From Streptomyces sp. SDr-06 (GTDB lineage Bacteria > Actinomycetota > Actinomycetes > Streptomycetales > Streptomycetaceae), in the NCBI RefSeq assembly GCF_003324565.1, contig NZ_QOLA01000009.1, positions 124,001 through 188,000 of the forward strand: a stretch of DNA of 64,000 nt, given 5' to 3'. Position 1 is the stretch's first letter. Every line of letters starts with the position of its first letter. This document shows positions 45,589-53,840 of the stretch, piece after piece. The translations under genes and the position numbers were made by a program. The notes under the pieces are model-generated. The model made no database searches. It was not told the origin of the DNA and was given only the letters and a program-made list of their open reading frames with translations.

Positions 45589-46244
45589 TTCACGAACTGT
45601 TCAGTCCCTCCGTCCAGCATGCGCTGGACCTCGTCGGAATCTTCGTCTTCGCGATCTCCGGCGCCCTGCTCGCCGTGCGCAAGAACTTCGACGTGTTCGG
45701 CATCGCGGTGCTCGCCGAGGTCACCGCGCTGGGCGGAGGGCTGTTCCGCGACCTCATCATCGGGGCGGTCCCGCCGGCTGCCTTCTCCGACCTCGGGTAC
45801 TTCGTGACCCCGCTGCTCGCCGCCGTCCTCGTCTTCTTCCTCCACCCCGAGGTCGAGCGCACCCAGACCGCGGTCAACGTCTTCGACGCGGCGGGGCTCG
45901 GCCTGTTCTGCGTCACGGGCACGACGAAGGCGTACGACTACGGGCTGGGGCTCACCTCCTCGGCGGCGCTGGGGCTCGCGACGGCGGTGGGCGGCGGCGT
46001 GCTGCGCGACGTCCTCGCCAACGAGGTTCCCTCGCTGCTGCGTTGGGACCGCGACCTGTACGCGGTGCCCGCGATCGTCGGAGCCACCATGATCGTGCTG
46101 TTCATCCGCTTCGACCTGCTCAACGCGGGGACCAGTGGGCTCGCCGTGATCACCGCGTTCCTGCTGCGCATCGCCGCGCTGAAGTACCACTGGCGGGCGC
46201 CGCGGGCGTGGAACCGGCGGAGTTCGACGCTGGAGGAGGTATGA
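45585..46244 (+). CDS. TRIC-type cation channel family protein (UPF0126/YadS-like)
   Basis: 219 aa with seven hydrophobic segments in two similar halves, each with the family Gly-Arg-Asp motif (GGGLFRDLIIG and GGGVLRDVLANEVP). Prokaryotic members form trimeric monovalent cation channels; older annotation calls them UPF0126. The GTG start lies inside a hairpin and has no Shine-Dalgarno; TAAAAAT just upstream may be a -10 of a leaderless mRNA. Confidence 0.9.
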   Translation: MLHELFSPSVQHALDLVGIFVFAISGALLAVRKNFDVFGIAVLAEVTALGGGLFRDLIIGAVPPAAFSDLGYFVTPLLAAVLVFFLHPEVERTQTAVNVFDAAGLGLFCVTGTTKAYDYGLGLTSSAALGLATAVGGGVLRDVLANEVPSLLRWDRDLYAVPAIVGATMIVLFIRFDLLNAGTSGLAVITAFLLRIAALKYHWRAPRAWNRRSSTLEEV

Positions 46245-46287
46245 GGGGGCGGCCGGGAGCGGGTCCGACGAGGGCATAACAAAAAGC

Positions 46288-46316
46288 TACCGCTCAGTAA
46301 TTTATCGGTGTACGGT
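46288..46316 (+). promoter_or_regulatory. TetR-type operator and -10 of the thioesterase-like gene
   Basis: TACCGCTCAGTAA (46288-46300) matches 12 of 13 bases of a site touching the start codon of the TetR gene at 48970. TACGGT (46311-46316) lies 7 nt before the ATG. The operator covers the -35/spacer region, fitting repression by that TetR protein. Confidence 0.6.
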
Positions 46317-46323
46317 GCTGCGC

Positions 46324-47193
46324 ATGGCACAGGCATCGTCACAGGTACTCCCCGCCGCGATCGGGGACAGCGAGTTCGACCGCGACACCGCGGTCACCCG
46401 GCGGGAAGCGGGGGTCTACGACGCGGAGCTCTCGGCGGGCTGGACCATCATCCACGCCGTCAACGGCGGCTATCTGCTCGCGCTGCTCGGGCGGGCGCTC
46501 GGCGACGCGCTGCCGCACCCGGACCCGTTCACCGTCTCCGCGCACTACCTCACGCCGTCCGTGCCCGGGCCTGCGGTCATCCGCACCCAGGTCGTGCGCA
46601 CCGGCCGCACCCTCTCCACCGGGCAGGCCTCGCTCTTCCAGTACGACGAACACGGCGCGGAGGTCGAACGCATCCGGGTCCTCGCCTCGTACGGGGACCT
46701 CGACGCGCTCACCGACGAGGTGCGCACCACCGCCCTGCCGCCCGCGATCCCGCCCCTCTCGCACTGCATCGGCGCGACGGATGCCCCCGACGGCAGCCGG
46801 CCCCCGATCCCCGGCAGTTCGGCGATCACCGACCGGCTGATGCTCAAGCTCGACCCGACCACGCTCGGCTGGGCGGTGGGCGCGCCCTCCGGGAAGGGCG
46901 AGATGCGGGCGTGGTTCGGGCTCGCGGACGGGCGCGACGCGGACCCCATCTCGCTGCTGCTCACCGTCGACGCCCTGCCGCCGACCTCCTTCGAGCTGGG
47001 CCTGAAGGGCTGGACCCCGACGGTCGAGCTCACCACCCACATCCGCTGCCGCCCGGCACCGGGGCCGCTGCGGGTGTCCATCACCACGCGGAACCTGGCC
47101 GGGGGGTTCCTGGAGGAGGACGCGGAGGTCTGGGACTCGGCGGACCGCCTGGTGGCCCAGTCCCGCCAACTGGCCCGCGCCCCCCGCCCCTGA
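46324..47193 (+). CDS. Thioesterase-family (TesB-like double hotdog) protein
   Basis: 289 aa. N-terminal hotdog motif AGWTIIHAVNGGYLLALL and PFTVSAHYLTPSVPGPAVI, and a second hotdog half ending NLAGGFLEEDAEVWDSADRLVA, the pattern of actinobacterial acyl-CoA thioesterase-like proteins. It probably hydrolyses an acyl-CoA in the cytoplasm. The ATG at 46324 fits a leaderless start; a GTG at 46315 is in frame. Probably repressed by the TetR protein encoded 2 kb downstream, through a shared site. Confidence 0.82.
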   Translation: MAQASSQVLPAAIGDSEFDRDTAVTRREAGVYDAELSAGWTIIHAVNGGYLLALLGRALGDALPHPDPFTVSAHYLTPSVPGPAVIRTQVVRTGRTLSTGQASLFQYDEHGAEVERIRVLASYGDLDALTDEVRTTALPPAIPPLSHCIGATDAPDGSRPPIPGSSAITDRLMLKLDPTTLGWAVGAPSGKGEMRAWFGLADGRDADPISLLLTVDALPPTSFELGLKGWTPTVELTTHIRCRPAPGPLRVSITTRNLAGGFLEEDAEVWDSADRLVAQSRQLARAPRP

Positions 47194-47217
47194 CCCCGGC
47201 GCACCGCATCCCGCCCA

Positions 47218-47252
47218 AGGGGCGCGGGGAACTGCGCGATCAGCCACGTGTG
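47218..47252. repeat. Streptomyces interspersed GC-rich intergenic repeat
   Basis: AGGGGCGCGGGGAACTGCGC followed by GATCAGCCACG. The same sequence is at 62500 and, inverted, at 5296. It lies in the 143-nt gap before the WYL regulator. Confidence 0.8.
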
Positions 47253-47336
47253 GCCCGCAGCCGAAGGCAAAGCCGACCAAGTGCCGCGCAGGCGGGCGGG
47301 CGCCTGCCCAGGCGCGGCGTGGGGGATTCTGAGGCC

Positions 47337-48296
47337 GTGAAATCCGATCGGCTGCTCTCCATCCTCCTCCTGCTCCAGACCCGCGGCCTCGTCCCCGCCA
47401 CCGACCTCGCCGAGCGGCTCGACGTGTCCGTGCGGACCATCTACCGCGACGTCGAGGCGCTCTCGGCATCCGGCGTGCCGGTCTACACCGAGCGCGGCCG
47501 GCACGGCGGCATCGCCCTGCTCGACGGATACCGCACGGACGTCACGGGGCTCACCGCCGACGAGTCCCGCGCCCTGTTCGTGCTCGCGGCGCAGGGCGCG
47601 CACACCGCCCTCGGTCTCGACGACGCGCTCGGCTCAGCCCTGCGCAAGGTCATGGCCGCGCTGCCCGAACCGCACCGGCCCGCCGCCGAGTTGACCAGCC
47701 GCCGCATCCTGGTCGACCCGGAACGCTGGATGCGCACGGCCGCCCCCGCCGTCGACCTGGACGTCCTCAACACCGCCGTCTTCGCCGACCGCCGACTCCG
47801 GTTGAGCTACCGGCACAGCGGCGCCGCCCGACCGAACACGTACACCGTCGACCCGTACGGGCTCGTCGTGAAGGCCGGGGTCTGGTACCTCGTCGCCGAT
47901 CACCGGGCCGCGCCCCGGCTGTTCCGCGCCGAGCGGGTCCGCTCCGCCCGGCTCACCGACGAGCCGGTGCGCCGTCGGCCCGGCGTCGAACTCGCCGACG
48001 TGTGGGAGCGGTTGCGCCGCGAGGTCGAGCGTCGTCCGGCGGACGTACTGGTCAAGGCCAGGGTGCGCAACGACCGGCTCGACCTCTTCGTCCGCCTGCA
48101 CGGGGCACAGCTCACCGCCGCGCCGCGGGCGGAGGCAGCGGGGGAGTGGACCGCCGTGGAACTCGCGGTGAGCGAACTCCGCGCCGTCCGCCAGTTCCTG
48201 AGCTTCGGCGCCCACGTGGAGATCCTTCAGCCCCGCGCGGCCCGCGACGTCCTCGCCGAAGCGGCGTCGGAGATCAGCCGCCTCTACGCCTCGTAG
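47337..48296 (+). CDS. HTH-WYL family transcriptional regulator (YafY-like)
   Basis: 319 aa. N-terminal DeoR/HTH_11 winged helix (RLLSILLLLQTRGLVPATDL, SVRTIYRDVEALSASG), a central WYL domain (VDPYGLVVKAGVWYLVADH), and a WCX C-terminal domain (VRQFLSFGAHVEILQP). WYL proteins sense nucleotides, DNA ends or other ligands; this target is unknown. The GTG at 47337 follows GATTCT by 6 nt, a leaderless arrangement. It converges on the TetR gene. Confidence 0.92.
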   Translation: MKSDRLLSILLLLQTRGLVPATDLAERLDVSVRTIYRDVEALSASGVPVYTERGRHGGIALLDGYRTDVTGLTADESRALFVLAAQGAHTALGLDDALGSALRKVMAALPEPHRPAAELTSRRILVDPERWMRTAAPAVDLDVLNTAVFADRRLRLSYRHSGAARPNTYTVDPYGLVVKAGVWYLVADHRAAPRLFRAERVRSARLTDEPVRRRPGVELADVWERLRREVERRPADVLVKARVRNDRLDLFVRLHGAQLTAAPRAEAAGEWTAVELAVSELRAVRQFLSFGAHVEILQPRAARDVLAEAASEISRLYAS

Positions 48297-48310
48297 ACAG
48301 GGAGCGGGCG

Positions 48311-48335
48311 GGAGCGCCGCACGTCCGGCGCACTC
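48311..48335. terminator. Short hairpin between the WYL and TetR genes
   Basis: GCGCCG (48314-48319) pairs with CGGCGC (48326-48331), with a further GGA/TCC pair outside a small bulge. It sits in the 65-nt gap between convergent genes. Confidence 0.4.
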
Positions 48336-48361
48336 CTCAGTCCCCGTCCCGCAGGGACCCT

Positions 48362-48970
48362 CTAGTCCAGCCAGTGGCGGCGGCCCAGCGTCACCAGGCG
48401 GAGTTGGGCGCGGGCCGTGGCGAGGACCGGGGCCTCCTCGCCCTCCAGCAGGGCGGACGCCGTCATCACCATGTGGTCGACGTACACCCCGGCCAGCATG
48501 CGCAGGTCCTCCCGGGACCAGCCCGTCGACTGCGGGTCGGCGCCCAGCGCCTCGGCCACCTCGTCGGCGAAGCGGCGCAGTTGTACGCCGATCGCCTCGC
48601 GGACCGGGGCGACCCCGCCGTGCCGTTCGCGGGCGATGAAGCGGACGTGCGCGGGGTGCGTGCGCACATGGGCGGCGATGAGCGCGACCGCCCGGTCGAT
48701 GCGCTCGTCGCTCGACCCGGTGGTGACGATGGCCGCGCGGATCGTGTCGTGCAGGCTGCCCAGCGCCTGCTCGACCAGCGCGACGCCGAGGTCGGCGGTG
48801 TCCTTGAAGTGCCGGTAGAACGCGGCCGGCGCGACCCCCACGGCCCGGGTGACCTCGCGAAGCCCGAGGCTGCTCAGGCTCTGGTGCTCCAGGAGCTGGA
48901 GCGCCGAGTCCATGAGGGCCTGGCGGGTCTTCTGCTTCTGGGCCTGCCGGATTCCGAGAGTGTGGCTCAT
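48362..48970 (-). CDS. TetR-family transcriptional repressor
   Basis: 202 aa. HTH residues about 10-55 (RQALMDSALQLLEHQ, then LREVTRAVGVAPAAFYRHFKD), followed by a helical ligand-binding domain. The HTH resembles FabR/fatty-acid-type TetR proteins, fitting a thioesterase-like gene as target. The ATG at 48970 is preferred; a TACCACTCAGTAA site abuts it, suggesting autoregulation. The frame continues upstream to 49018 without a better start. Confidence 0.9.
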   Translation of the reverse strand: MSHTLGIRQAQKQKTRQALMDSALQLLEHQSLSSLGLREVTRAVGVAPAAFYRHFKDTADLGVALVEQALGSLHDTIRAAIVTTGSSDERIDRAVALIAAHVRTHPAHVRFIARERHGGVAPVREAIGVQLRRFADEVAEALGADPQSTGWSREDLRMLAGVYVDHMVMTASALLEGEEAPVLATARAQLRLVTLGRRHWLD

Positions 48971-48982
48971 ACCACTCAGTAA
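48970..48982. promoter_or_regulatory. Putative autoregulatory operator of the TetR gene
   Basis: TACCACTCAGTAA, 12 of 13 identical to the site at 46288-46300. It begins at the start codon, so a bound repressor would block transcript initiation or elongation. Confidence 0.55.
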
Positions 48983-49102
48983 ACATGTGTTCGCCGAAGT
49001 TGGGAAGACTAGACTCATCAGTCAGTGAACAGTCGTACTCCCAAGGCTGGTTGACCCAGGCGGGATGCATCGCCCGTTCCGCCGCACACAGAAAGGGATC
49101 CC

Positions 49103-49258
49103 ATGCTTTTCCTCGTCGCAGCCCTCCTCCTGCTGGGGGTCGTGCTGGGCTCAGCGGCGCACCTCCCGCTCCCGGTCACCCTGGCCGTCGCCGGTGTCAT
49201 CGGCGTCTGGCTGCTCGTCTTCGCCGCCCGCGAACGCCTCTCGCACCGAAAGGGCTGA
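49103..49258 (+). CDS. Small two-helix membrane protein (51 aa)
   Basis: 51 aa: MLFLVAALLLLGVVLG forms one helix and LAVAGVIGVWLLVFAA a second, with a short basic C-terminus (RERLSHRKG). GAAAGGGA lies 5-6 nt before the ATG. The stop is 2 nt before the next small membrane-protein gene, so they are one operon. No family recognised. Confidence 0.75.
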   Translation: MLFLVAALLLLGVVLGSAAHLPLPVTLAVAGVIGVWLLVFAARERLSHRKG

Positions 49259-49260
49259 CC

Positions 49261-49563
49261 ATGGAACTCACCGCGATCCGACGCCGCACCCGCCCCCACG
49301 CTCTGAAGGAGCAGGGGGGACCCCCATCCCGTGACGCCGACGGGATGGCCATCGCGGCCTTCGTCCTCGGCCTGCTCGGGCTGCTCGTGATGAACGTCGT
49401 CCTCGGCCCGATCGCCATCGTGCTGTCCTCGCTCTCCCTCCTGTACGGGACCAAGCGCCGCGGCCGCGCCTTCCTCGGACTCGCCCTGGGCGTGGCCGAC
49501 CTCGTGGTCCTTGTGGCCCTCGTCATGGCGGACCACACCGTCTCCTGGGGCCTCGGCGGCTGA
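49261..49563 (+). CDS. DUF4190-like small membrane protein
   Basis: 100 aa. A basic, disordered N-terminus (about 28 residues) is followed by two helices: GMAIAAFVLGLLGLLVMNVV and, after a GTKRRGRAFLG turn, a LALGVADLVVLVALVMA helix. This A-x-x-L-G-I/L pattern is the DUF4190 signature. Function unknown. It starts 2 nt after the upstream 51-aa gene and probably shares its mRNA. Confidence 0.82.
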   Translation: MELTAIRRRTRPHALKEQGGPPSRDADGMAIAAFVLGLLGLLVMNVVLGPIAIVLSSLSLLYGTKRRGRAFLGLALGVADLVVLVALVMADHTVSWGLGG

Positions 49564-49633
49564 AACCCCGCCCGGCCCTCGGCCGGAACTGCGGCACGGC
49601 CCGCCCGGCGCGGCTCGTAGAATCGGGCCCACC

Positions 49634-50803
49634 ATGGCTTACCTCGACCACGCCGCGACCACCCCGATGCTTCCGGAGGCGGTCCGGGCGATGACCGCCC
49701 AGCTGACCGCCACCGGCAACGCGTCCTCGCTGCACGCCGCCGGGCGGCGGGCCCGCCGCACCGCCGAGGAGGCCCGCGAGGAACTCGCCGAAGCGCTCGG
49801 CGCCCGTCCCAGCGAGGTCGTCTTCACGGCCGGCGGCACCGAGGCCGACAACCTCGCCGTCAAGGGCCTGTACTGGGCCCGCCGGGACGCCGATCCGCGC
49901 CGGACCCGCGTCCTGGCCAGCCCCGTCGAGCACCACGCCGTGCTCGACGCGGTGGACTGGCTCGCCGAGCACGAGGGCGCCACCGTCGAGTACCTGCCCG
50001 TCGACCCCTACGGCAGGGTGAGCCCCGAGGCCCTGCGCGACGCCATCGGGCGCGACCCCGACGACGTCGCCCTGGCCACCGTCATGTGGGCCAACAACGA
50101 GATCGGCACCATCATGCCGGTCGCCGAACTGGCCGCGGTGGCCCGGGAGTTCGACGTGCCGCTGCACGCCGACGCCGTCCAGGCCTTCGGCCAGCTCGAC
50201 GTGGACTTCGCCGCCTCCGGGCTCGCCGCCATGACCGTCTCCGGTCACAAGGTGGGCGGCCCGTACGGCATCGGAGCCCTGCTTCTGGGCCGCGAGTACA
50301 CCCCCGTCCCCGTGCTGCACGGCGGCGGCCAGGAGCGGCACGTGCGCTCCGGCACCCTCGACGTCCCCGCCATCGCCTCCTTCGCGGTCGCCGGACGGCT
50401 CGCCGCCGAACGGCGCGGCGCGTTCGTCCGGGACGTCGGCGGGTTGCGCGACCGGCTCGTGGAGGCCGTGCTCAAGGCCGTGCCCGACGCGATCCTCGGC
50501 GGTGACCCGGACCCGGCGGGCCGCCTGCCCGCCAACGCGCACTTCACCTTCCCCGGCTGTGAAGGCGACTCCCTCCTGCTGCTGCTCGACGCGCAGGGCA
50601 TCGAATGCTCCACCGGCTCCGCCTGCACCGCGGGCGTCGCCCAGCCCAGCCACGTCCTGCTCGCCACCGGCACCGACCCCGACCTGGCCCGCGGCACCCT
50701 GCGCTTCTCGCTGGGCCACACCTCCACCGAGGCCGATGTCCAGGCGGTCGCGGACGCCATCGGCCCCGCCGTCGAGCGGGCCCGCACCGCGGGGCTCGTC
50801 TGA
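49634..50803 (+). CDS. Cysteine desulfurase (IscS/NifS-like)
   Basis: 389 aa class V PLP enzyme. N-terminal YLDHAATTPMLPEA, PLP lysine Lys206 in SGHKVGGPYG, and the persulfide cysteine Cys331 in STGSACTAG. It moves sulfur from cysteine to acceptors; with mnmA nearby, tRNA thiolation is the obvious use, though Fe-S assembly is possible. TAGAAT lies 10 nt before the ATG with no Shine-Dalgarno, so the leader is very short or absent. Confidence 0.95.
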   Translation: MAYLDHAATTPMLPEAVRAMTAQLTATGNASSLHAAGRRARRTAEEAREELAEALGARPSEVVFTAGGTEADNLAVKGLYWARRDADPRRTRVLASPVEHHAVLDAVDWLAEHEGATVEYLPVDPYGRVSPEALRDAIGRDPDDVALATVMWANNEIGTIMPVAELAAVAREFDVPLHADAVQAFGQLDVDFAASGLAAMTVSGHKVGGPYGIGALLLGREYTPVPVLHGGGQERHVRSGTLDVPAIASFAVAGRLAAERRGAFVRDVGGLRDRLVEAVLKAVPDAILGGDPDPAGRLPANAHFTFPGCEGDSLLLLLDAQGIECSTGSACTAGVAQPSHVLLATGTDPDLARGTLRFSLGHTSTEADVQAVADAIGPAVERARTAGLV

Positions 50804-50833
50804 CCCCGAAAACCCCGGGCCGGCCCCAGCCGC

Positions 50834-51439
50834 TCAGGCCGGGCGGGCCGCGCCGACCAGCCGGAGATAGCGCGCCCAGTCCCAGTACGGCCCCGGATCG
50901 GTGTGGTCGGTGCCCGGCACCTCGACGTGCCCGATGATGTGCGTACGGTCGACGGGTATGCGATAGCGGGCGCATATCGTGGCCGTCAGCCGCGCCGACG
51001 ACGCGTACATGGCGTCCGTGAAGGACGACGCCTCCTCGACGTACCCCTCGTGCTCTATGCCGACGCTGCGCTCGTTGTACTTCCGGTTGCCCGCGTGGAA
51101 GGCGACGTCCAGCTCCCGCACGGTCTGCGCCAGGTGCCCGTCCTTGCGCACCACGTAGTGGGCGGCCGCCTTGTTCTCCGGGTCCTGGAACGTTTTCAGG
51201 GCGCTGTCGAAGCTGCCCTGCACGACATGGATCACCACCCGGTCCACCGGGTAGTCGTCCGGCCGGTCCGCCATCCGCCAGTTCGCCGGGTCCGCCGCCA
51301 CCCACTGGGCGCCCGCGTAGTCCAGCTCTCCGGCCTTGCGCGGCTTGTGCGGCCGCGCCTGCGGGGCCTTCAGATAGCCGATGGTGCCGACCACCACCAC
51401 GGCGCCCCCGATCAGCAGCCCCCTGCGGCTGGTCGCCAT
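50834..51439 (-). CDS. N-acetylmuramoyl-L-alanine amidase (Amidase_2), exported
   Basis: 201 aa. An RR-containing signal or anchor (TSRRGLLIGGAVVVVGTIG) is followed by an amidase_2 fold with the zinc-site pattern VVIHVVQG, AFHAGNRKYN, SVGIEHEGY and HTDPGPYWDW. It cleaves the bond between MurNAc and the stem peptide outside the membrane, or recycles wall fragments. The gene is on the opposite strand between the desulfurase and mnmA, and converges on the desulfurase. ATG at 51439 chosen. Confidence 0.9.
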   Translation of the reverse strand: MATSRRGLLIGGAVVVVGTIGYLKAPQARPHKPRKAGELDYAGAQWVAADPANWRMADRPDDYPVDRVVIHVVQGSFDSALKTFQDPENKAAAHYVVRKDGHLAQTVRELDVAFHAGNRKYNERSVGIEHEGYVEEASSFTDAMYASSARLTATICARYRIPVDRTHIIGHVEVPGTDHTDPGPYWDWARYLRLVGAARPA

Positions 51440-51570
51440 ACGCCCCGCCCCCGTCGCTTCCCGTACCGCTCCCCGCGGGCTCCGTGGAATCCTGGATCGG
51501 ACCCCTTCGACAGGCACAACGGATACTCCCGCGCCCCCGGTTCCCGATCCCACGTACCCTTACGAGTGCT

Positions 51571-52716
51571 ATGACTCAGACTCCGCCGCAGCCCTCGCCG
51601 ATGACCTCCCCGCGTCCCCTGCGCGTCCTCGCCGCCATGTCCGGCGGTGTGGACTCCGCCGTCGCCGCCGCCCGGGCCGCCGAGGCGGGGCACGACGTCA
51701 CGGGCGTGCATCTCGCGCTCTCCGCGAACCCGCAGTCCTTCCGCACCGGGGCCCGCGGCTGCTGCACCATCGAGGACTCCCGGGACGCGCGCCGCGCCGC
51801 GGACGTCATCGGCATCCCCTTCTACGTCTGGGACCTGGCGGAACGCTTCCGCGAGGACGTCGTGGAGGACTTCGTCGCCGAGTACGAGGCGGGCCGTACG
51901 CCCAACCCGTGCCTGCGCTGCAACGAGAAGATCAAGTTCGCGGCGCTGCTCGACAAGGCGCTCGCGCTCGGCTTCGACGCCGTGTGCACCGGCCACTACG
52001 CGACCGTCGTCCTCACGGAGGACGGCACCCGCGAGCTGCACCGCGCCTCCGACATGGCCAAGGACCAGTCGTACGTCCTCGGCGTGCTCGACGAGCGCCA
52101 GCTCGCCCACGCGATGTTCCCGCTCGGCGACACGCTCACCACCAAGGACGAGATCCGCGCCGAGGCCGAGCGCCGGGGCCTGGCGGTCGCCAAGAAGCCC
52201 GACAGCCACGACATCTGCTTCATCGCCGACGGCGACACCCAGGGCTTCCTCGCCCAGCGCCTCGGCAAGGCCGAGGGCGACATCGTCGACGAGTCCGGCA
52301 CGAAGATCGGCAGCCACGAGGGCGCCTTCGGCTTCACCATCGGCCAGCGCAAGGGCCTGCGCATCGGCCACCCGGCCGCCGACGGCAAGCCCCGCTATGT
52401 CCTCGACATCTCCCCGGTGAACAACACGGTCACCGTCGGGCCCGTAGAGGCCCTCGACGTCACCGCCCTCGGCGCGATCAAGCCCCGCTGGTGCGGCACC
52501 GCCCCCGAGAGGCCCGGCACATACACCGCGCAGCTGCGCGCCCACGGCGGCGAGACCGAGGTCACTGCCGAGCTGATCGACGGCGAGCTGCGGGTGCGCT
52601 TCGCCGAGCCGGTCCGCGGTGTCGCCCCCGGCCAGGCGATCGTCCTGTACGACGGCACGCGCGTGGTGGGCTCGGCGACGATCGCGACGACCGAGCGGGC
52701 CGCCGCGAGCGTCTAG
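51571..52716 (+). CDS. mnmA: tRNA-specific 2-thiouridylase MnmA
   Basis: 381 aa. PP-loop AAMSGGVDSAVAA, first catalytic Cys in TPNPCLRCNEKIKF, second in HDICFIADGD, and the GHYATV block. It puts sulfur into U34 of Lys/Glu/Gln tRNAs using persulfide from a cysteine desulfurase such as the one 0.8 kb upstream. The ATG at 51571 is used; the ATG at 51601 gives a protein 10 residues shorter that starts closer to the conserved core. Divergent from the amidase. Confidence 0.96.
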   Translation: MTQTPPQPSPMTSPRPLRVLAAMSGGVDSAVAAARAAEAGHDVTGVHLALSANPQSFRTGARGCCTIEDSRDARRAADVIGIPFYVWDLAERFREDVVEDFVAEYEAGRTPNPCLRCNEKIKFAALLDKALALGFDAVCTGHYATVVLTEDGTRELHRASDMAKDQSYVLGVLDERQLAHAMFPLGDTLTTKDEIRAEAERRGLAVAKKPDSHDICFIADGDTQGFLAQRLGKAEGDIVDESGTKIGSHEGAFGFTIGQRKGLRIGHPAADGKPRYVLDISPVNNTVTVGPVEALDVTALGAIKPRWCGTAPERPGTYTAQLRAHGGETEVTAELIDGELRVRFAEPVRGVAPGQAIVLYDGTRVVGSATIATTERAAASV

Positions 52717-52728
52717 AGGCACTCGCGT

Positions 52729-52760
52729 CGAGGCGGGGGTCCCAGCGGGCTCCCGCCTCG
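52729..52760. terminator. Terminator between mnmA and the oxidoreductase
   Basis: CGAGGCGGG (52729-52737) pairs with CCCGCCTCG (52752-52760) in the 54-nt gap of convergent genes. Confidence 0.8.
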
Positions 52761-52770
52761 GAAGCGCGCC

Positions 52771-53736
52771 TCACACGGAGGGCCGCGCCTGAGCGACCCG
52801 CAGGACGATCTTGCCCCGGGTGCGGCCGCGCTCGCCGTACTCGTGTGCCTCGGCCGCGTCCGCGAGGTCGAACACCGTGTCGATCTCGGCCCGCAGTCGG
52901 CCCTCCTCGACCAGCGCCGCGATGGCCAGCATCCCCGCGTAGTCCGCCTCCACCAGGGTGAAGCCCGCCCGGACGCCCAGGTCGGCGGCCTCGTCGAGCA
53001 GCCCGTCCTCGTCCGCGGACGCGATCGAGACCAGGACGCCGCCACGGTGCAGCACCTTCAGGGAGCGGCTGCCGTAGGCGCCGCCGATGGGGTCGAGGAC
53101 GACGTCCACGTCCCGCACCGCCCCGGTGAAGTCGACCGCGGTGTAGTCGATCACCTCGTCCGCGCCCAGACCGCGCACGAAGTCGTGCTTGGCGGCGCTC
53201 GCCGTGCCGATGACGTACGCGCCGTGCGCCTTGGCGATCTGCACCGCGAGGTGGCCGACGCCACCGGCCGCGGCGTGGATCAACACCCGCTGCCCGGCGG
53301 CCAGTCGAGCCGTCTCGACGAGCGACTGGTACGCGGTGAGGGAGGCCAGCGGCAGCGCCGCCGCCTGGATGTGGTCGATCCCGGCGGGCTTGCGCGCGAA
53401 GTGCCGGGCCGGGGCGGTGACGTACTCCGCGTACGCGCCCGCCTGGTGCGGGAAGCGCGGCATGCCGAACACCTCGTCGCCGGGCCGGTACAGGGTGACG
53501 CCGAAGCCCACCGCCTCGACCGTGCCGGAGACGTCCCAGCCGAGGATCGGCGGCGTGCCCATCACCGCGAGACCGCCGCTCGCGCGGACCTTCCAGTCGG
53601 CGGGGTTGACGCCTGCCGCGTGCACCCGCACCAGGATCTCGGCGGGACCCGGTTCGGGCCGCTCGGTCTCGATCTCGGCGAGCACTTCGGGGCCGCCCCA
53701 TCGAAGGGGGCTGATGGCGCGCATCGTCTGGGACAT
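52771..53736 (-). CDS. Zinc-independent quinone oxidoreductase-like NADP-dependent dehydrogenase
   Basis: 321 aa MDR-family protein. GroES-like N-terminus (PAEILVRVHAAGVNPADWKVR), the Rossmann motif VLIHAAAGGVGHLAVQIAKAHGA, and no structural-zinc cysteine cluster, which points to quinone reductase/QOR-like enzymes. An AAAAGGAT Shine-Dalgarno precedes the ATG. It is divergent from a GlxA-type AraC regulator, the likely controller; the substrate may be an electrophile such as a quinone or enone. Confidence 0.9.
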   Translation of the reverse strand: MSQTMRAISPLRWGGPEVLAEIETERPEPGPAEILVRVHAAGVNPADWKVRASGGLAVMGTPPILGWDVSGTVEAVGFGVTLYRPGDEVFGMPRFPHQAGAYAEYVTAPARHFARKPAGIDHIQAAALPLASLTAYQSLVETARLAAGQRVLIHAAAGGVGHLAVQIAKAHGAYVIGTASAAKHDFVRGLGADEVIDYTAVDFTGAVRDVDVVLDPIGGAYGSRSLKVLHRGGVLVSIASADEDGLLDEAADLGVRAGFTLVEADYAGMLAIAALVEEGRLRAEIDTVFDLADAAEAHEYGERGRTRGKIVLRVAQARPSV

Positions 53737-53762
53737 GTCTGATCCTTTTCAGGGTGTTTCCG

Positions 53763-53821
53763 CTGGTGGAAGCACCAGACTGCCCTCCGTGTTCCTCCTG
53801 TGGTGCTGGCCGTTTGGCCAG
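53763..53821. promoter_or_regulatory. Divergent control region with two dyads
   Basis: CTGGTG-gaag-CACCAG (53763-53778) and CTGGCC-gttt-GGCCAG (53806-53821) share a CTGG half-site and 4-nt spacer. They sit between the oxidoreductase and the AraC gene, so both may bind the regulator. Confidence 0.5.
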
Positions 53822-53840
53822 GATGTGACAGGATCTGGCC

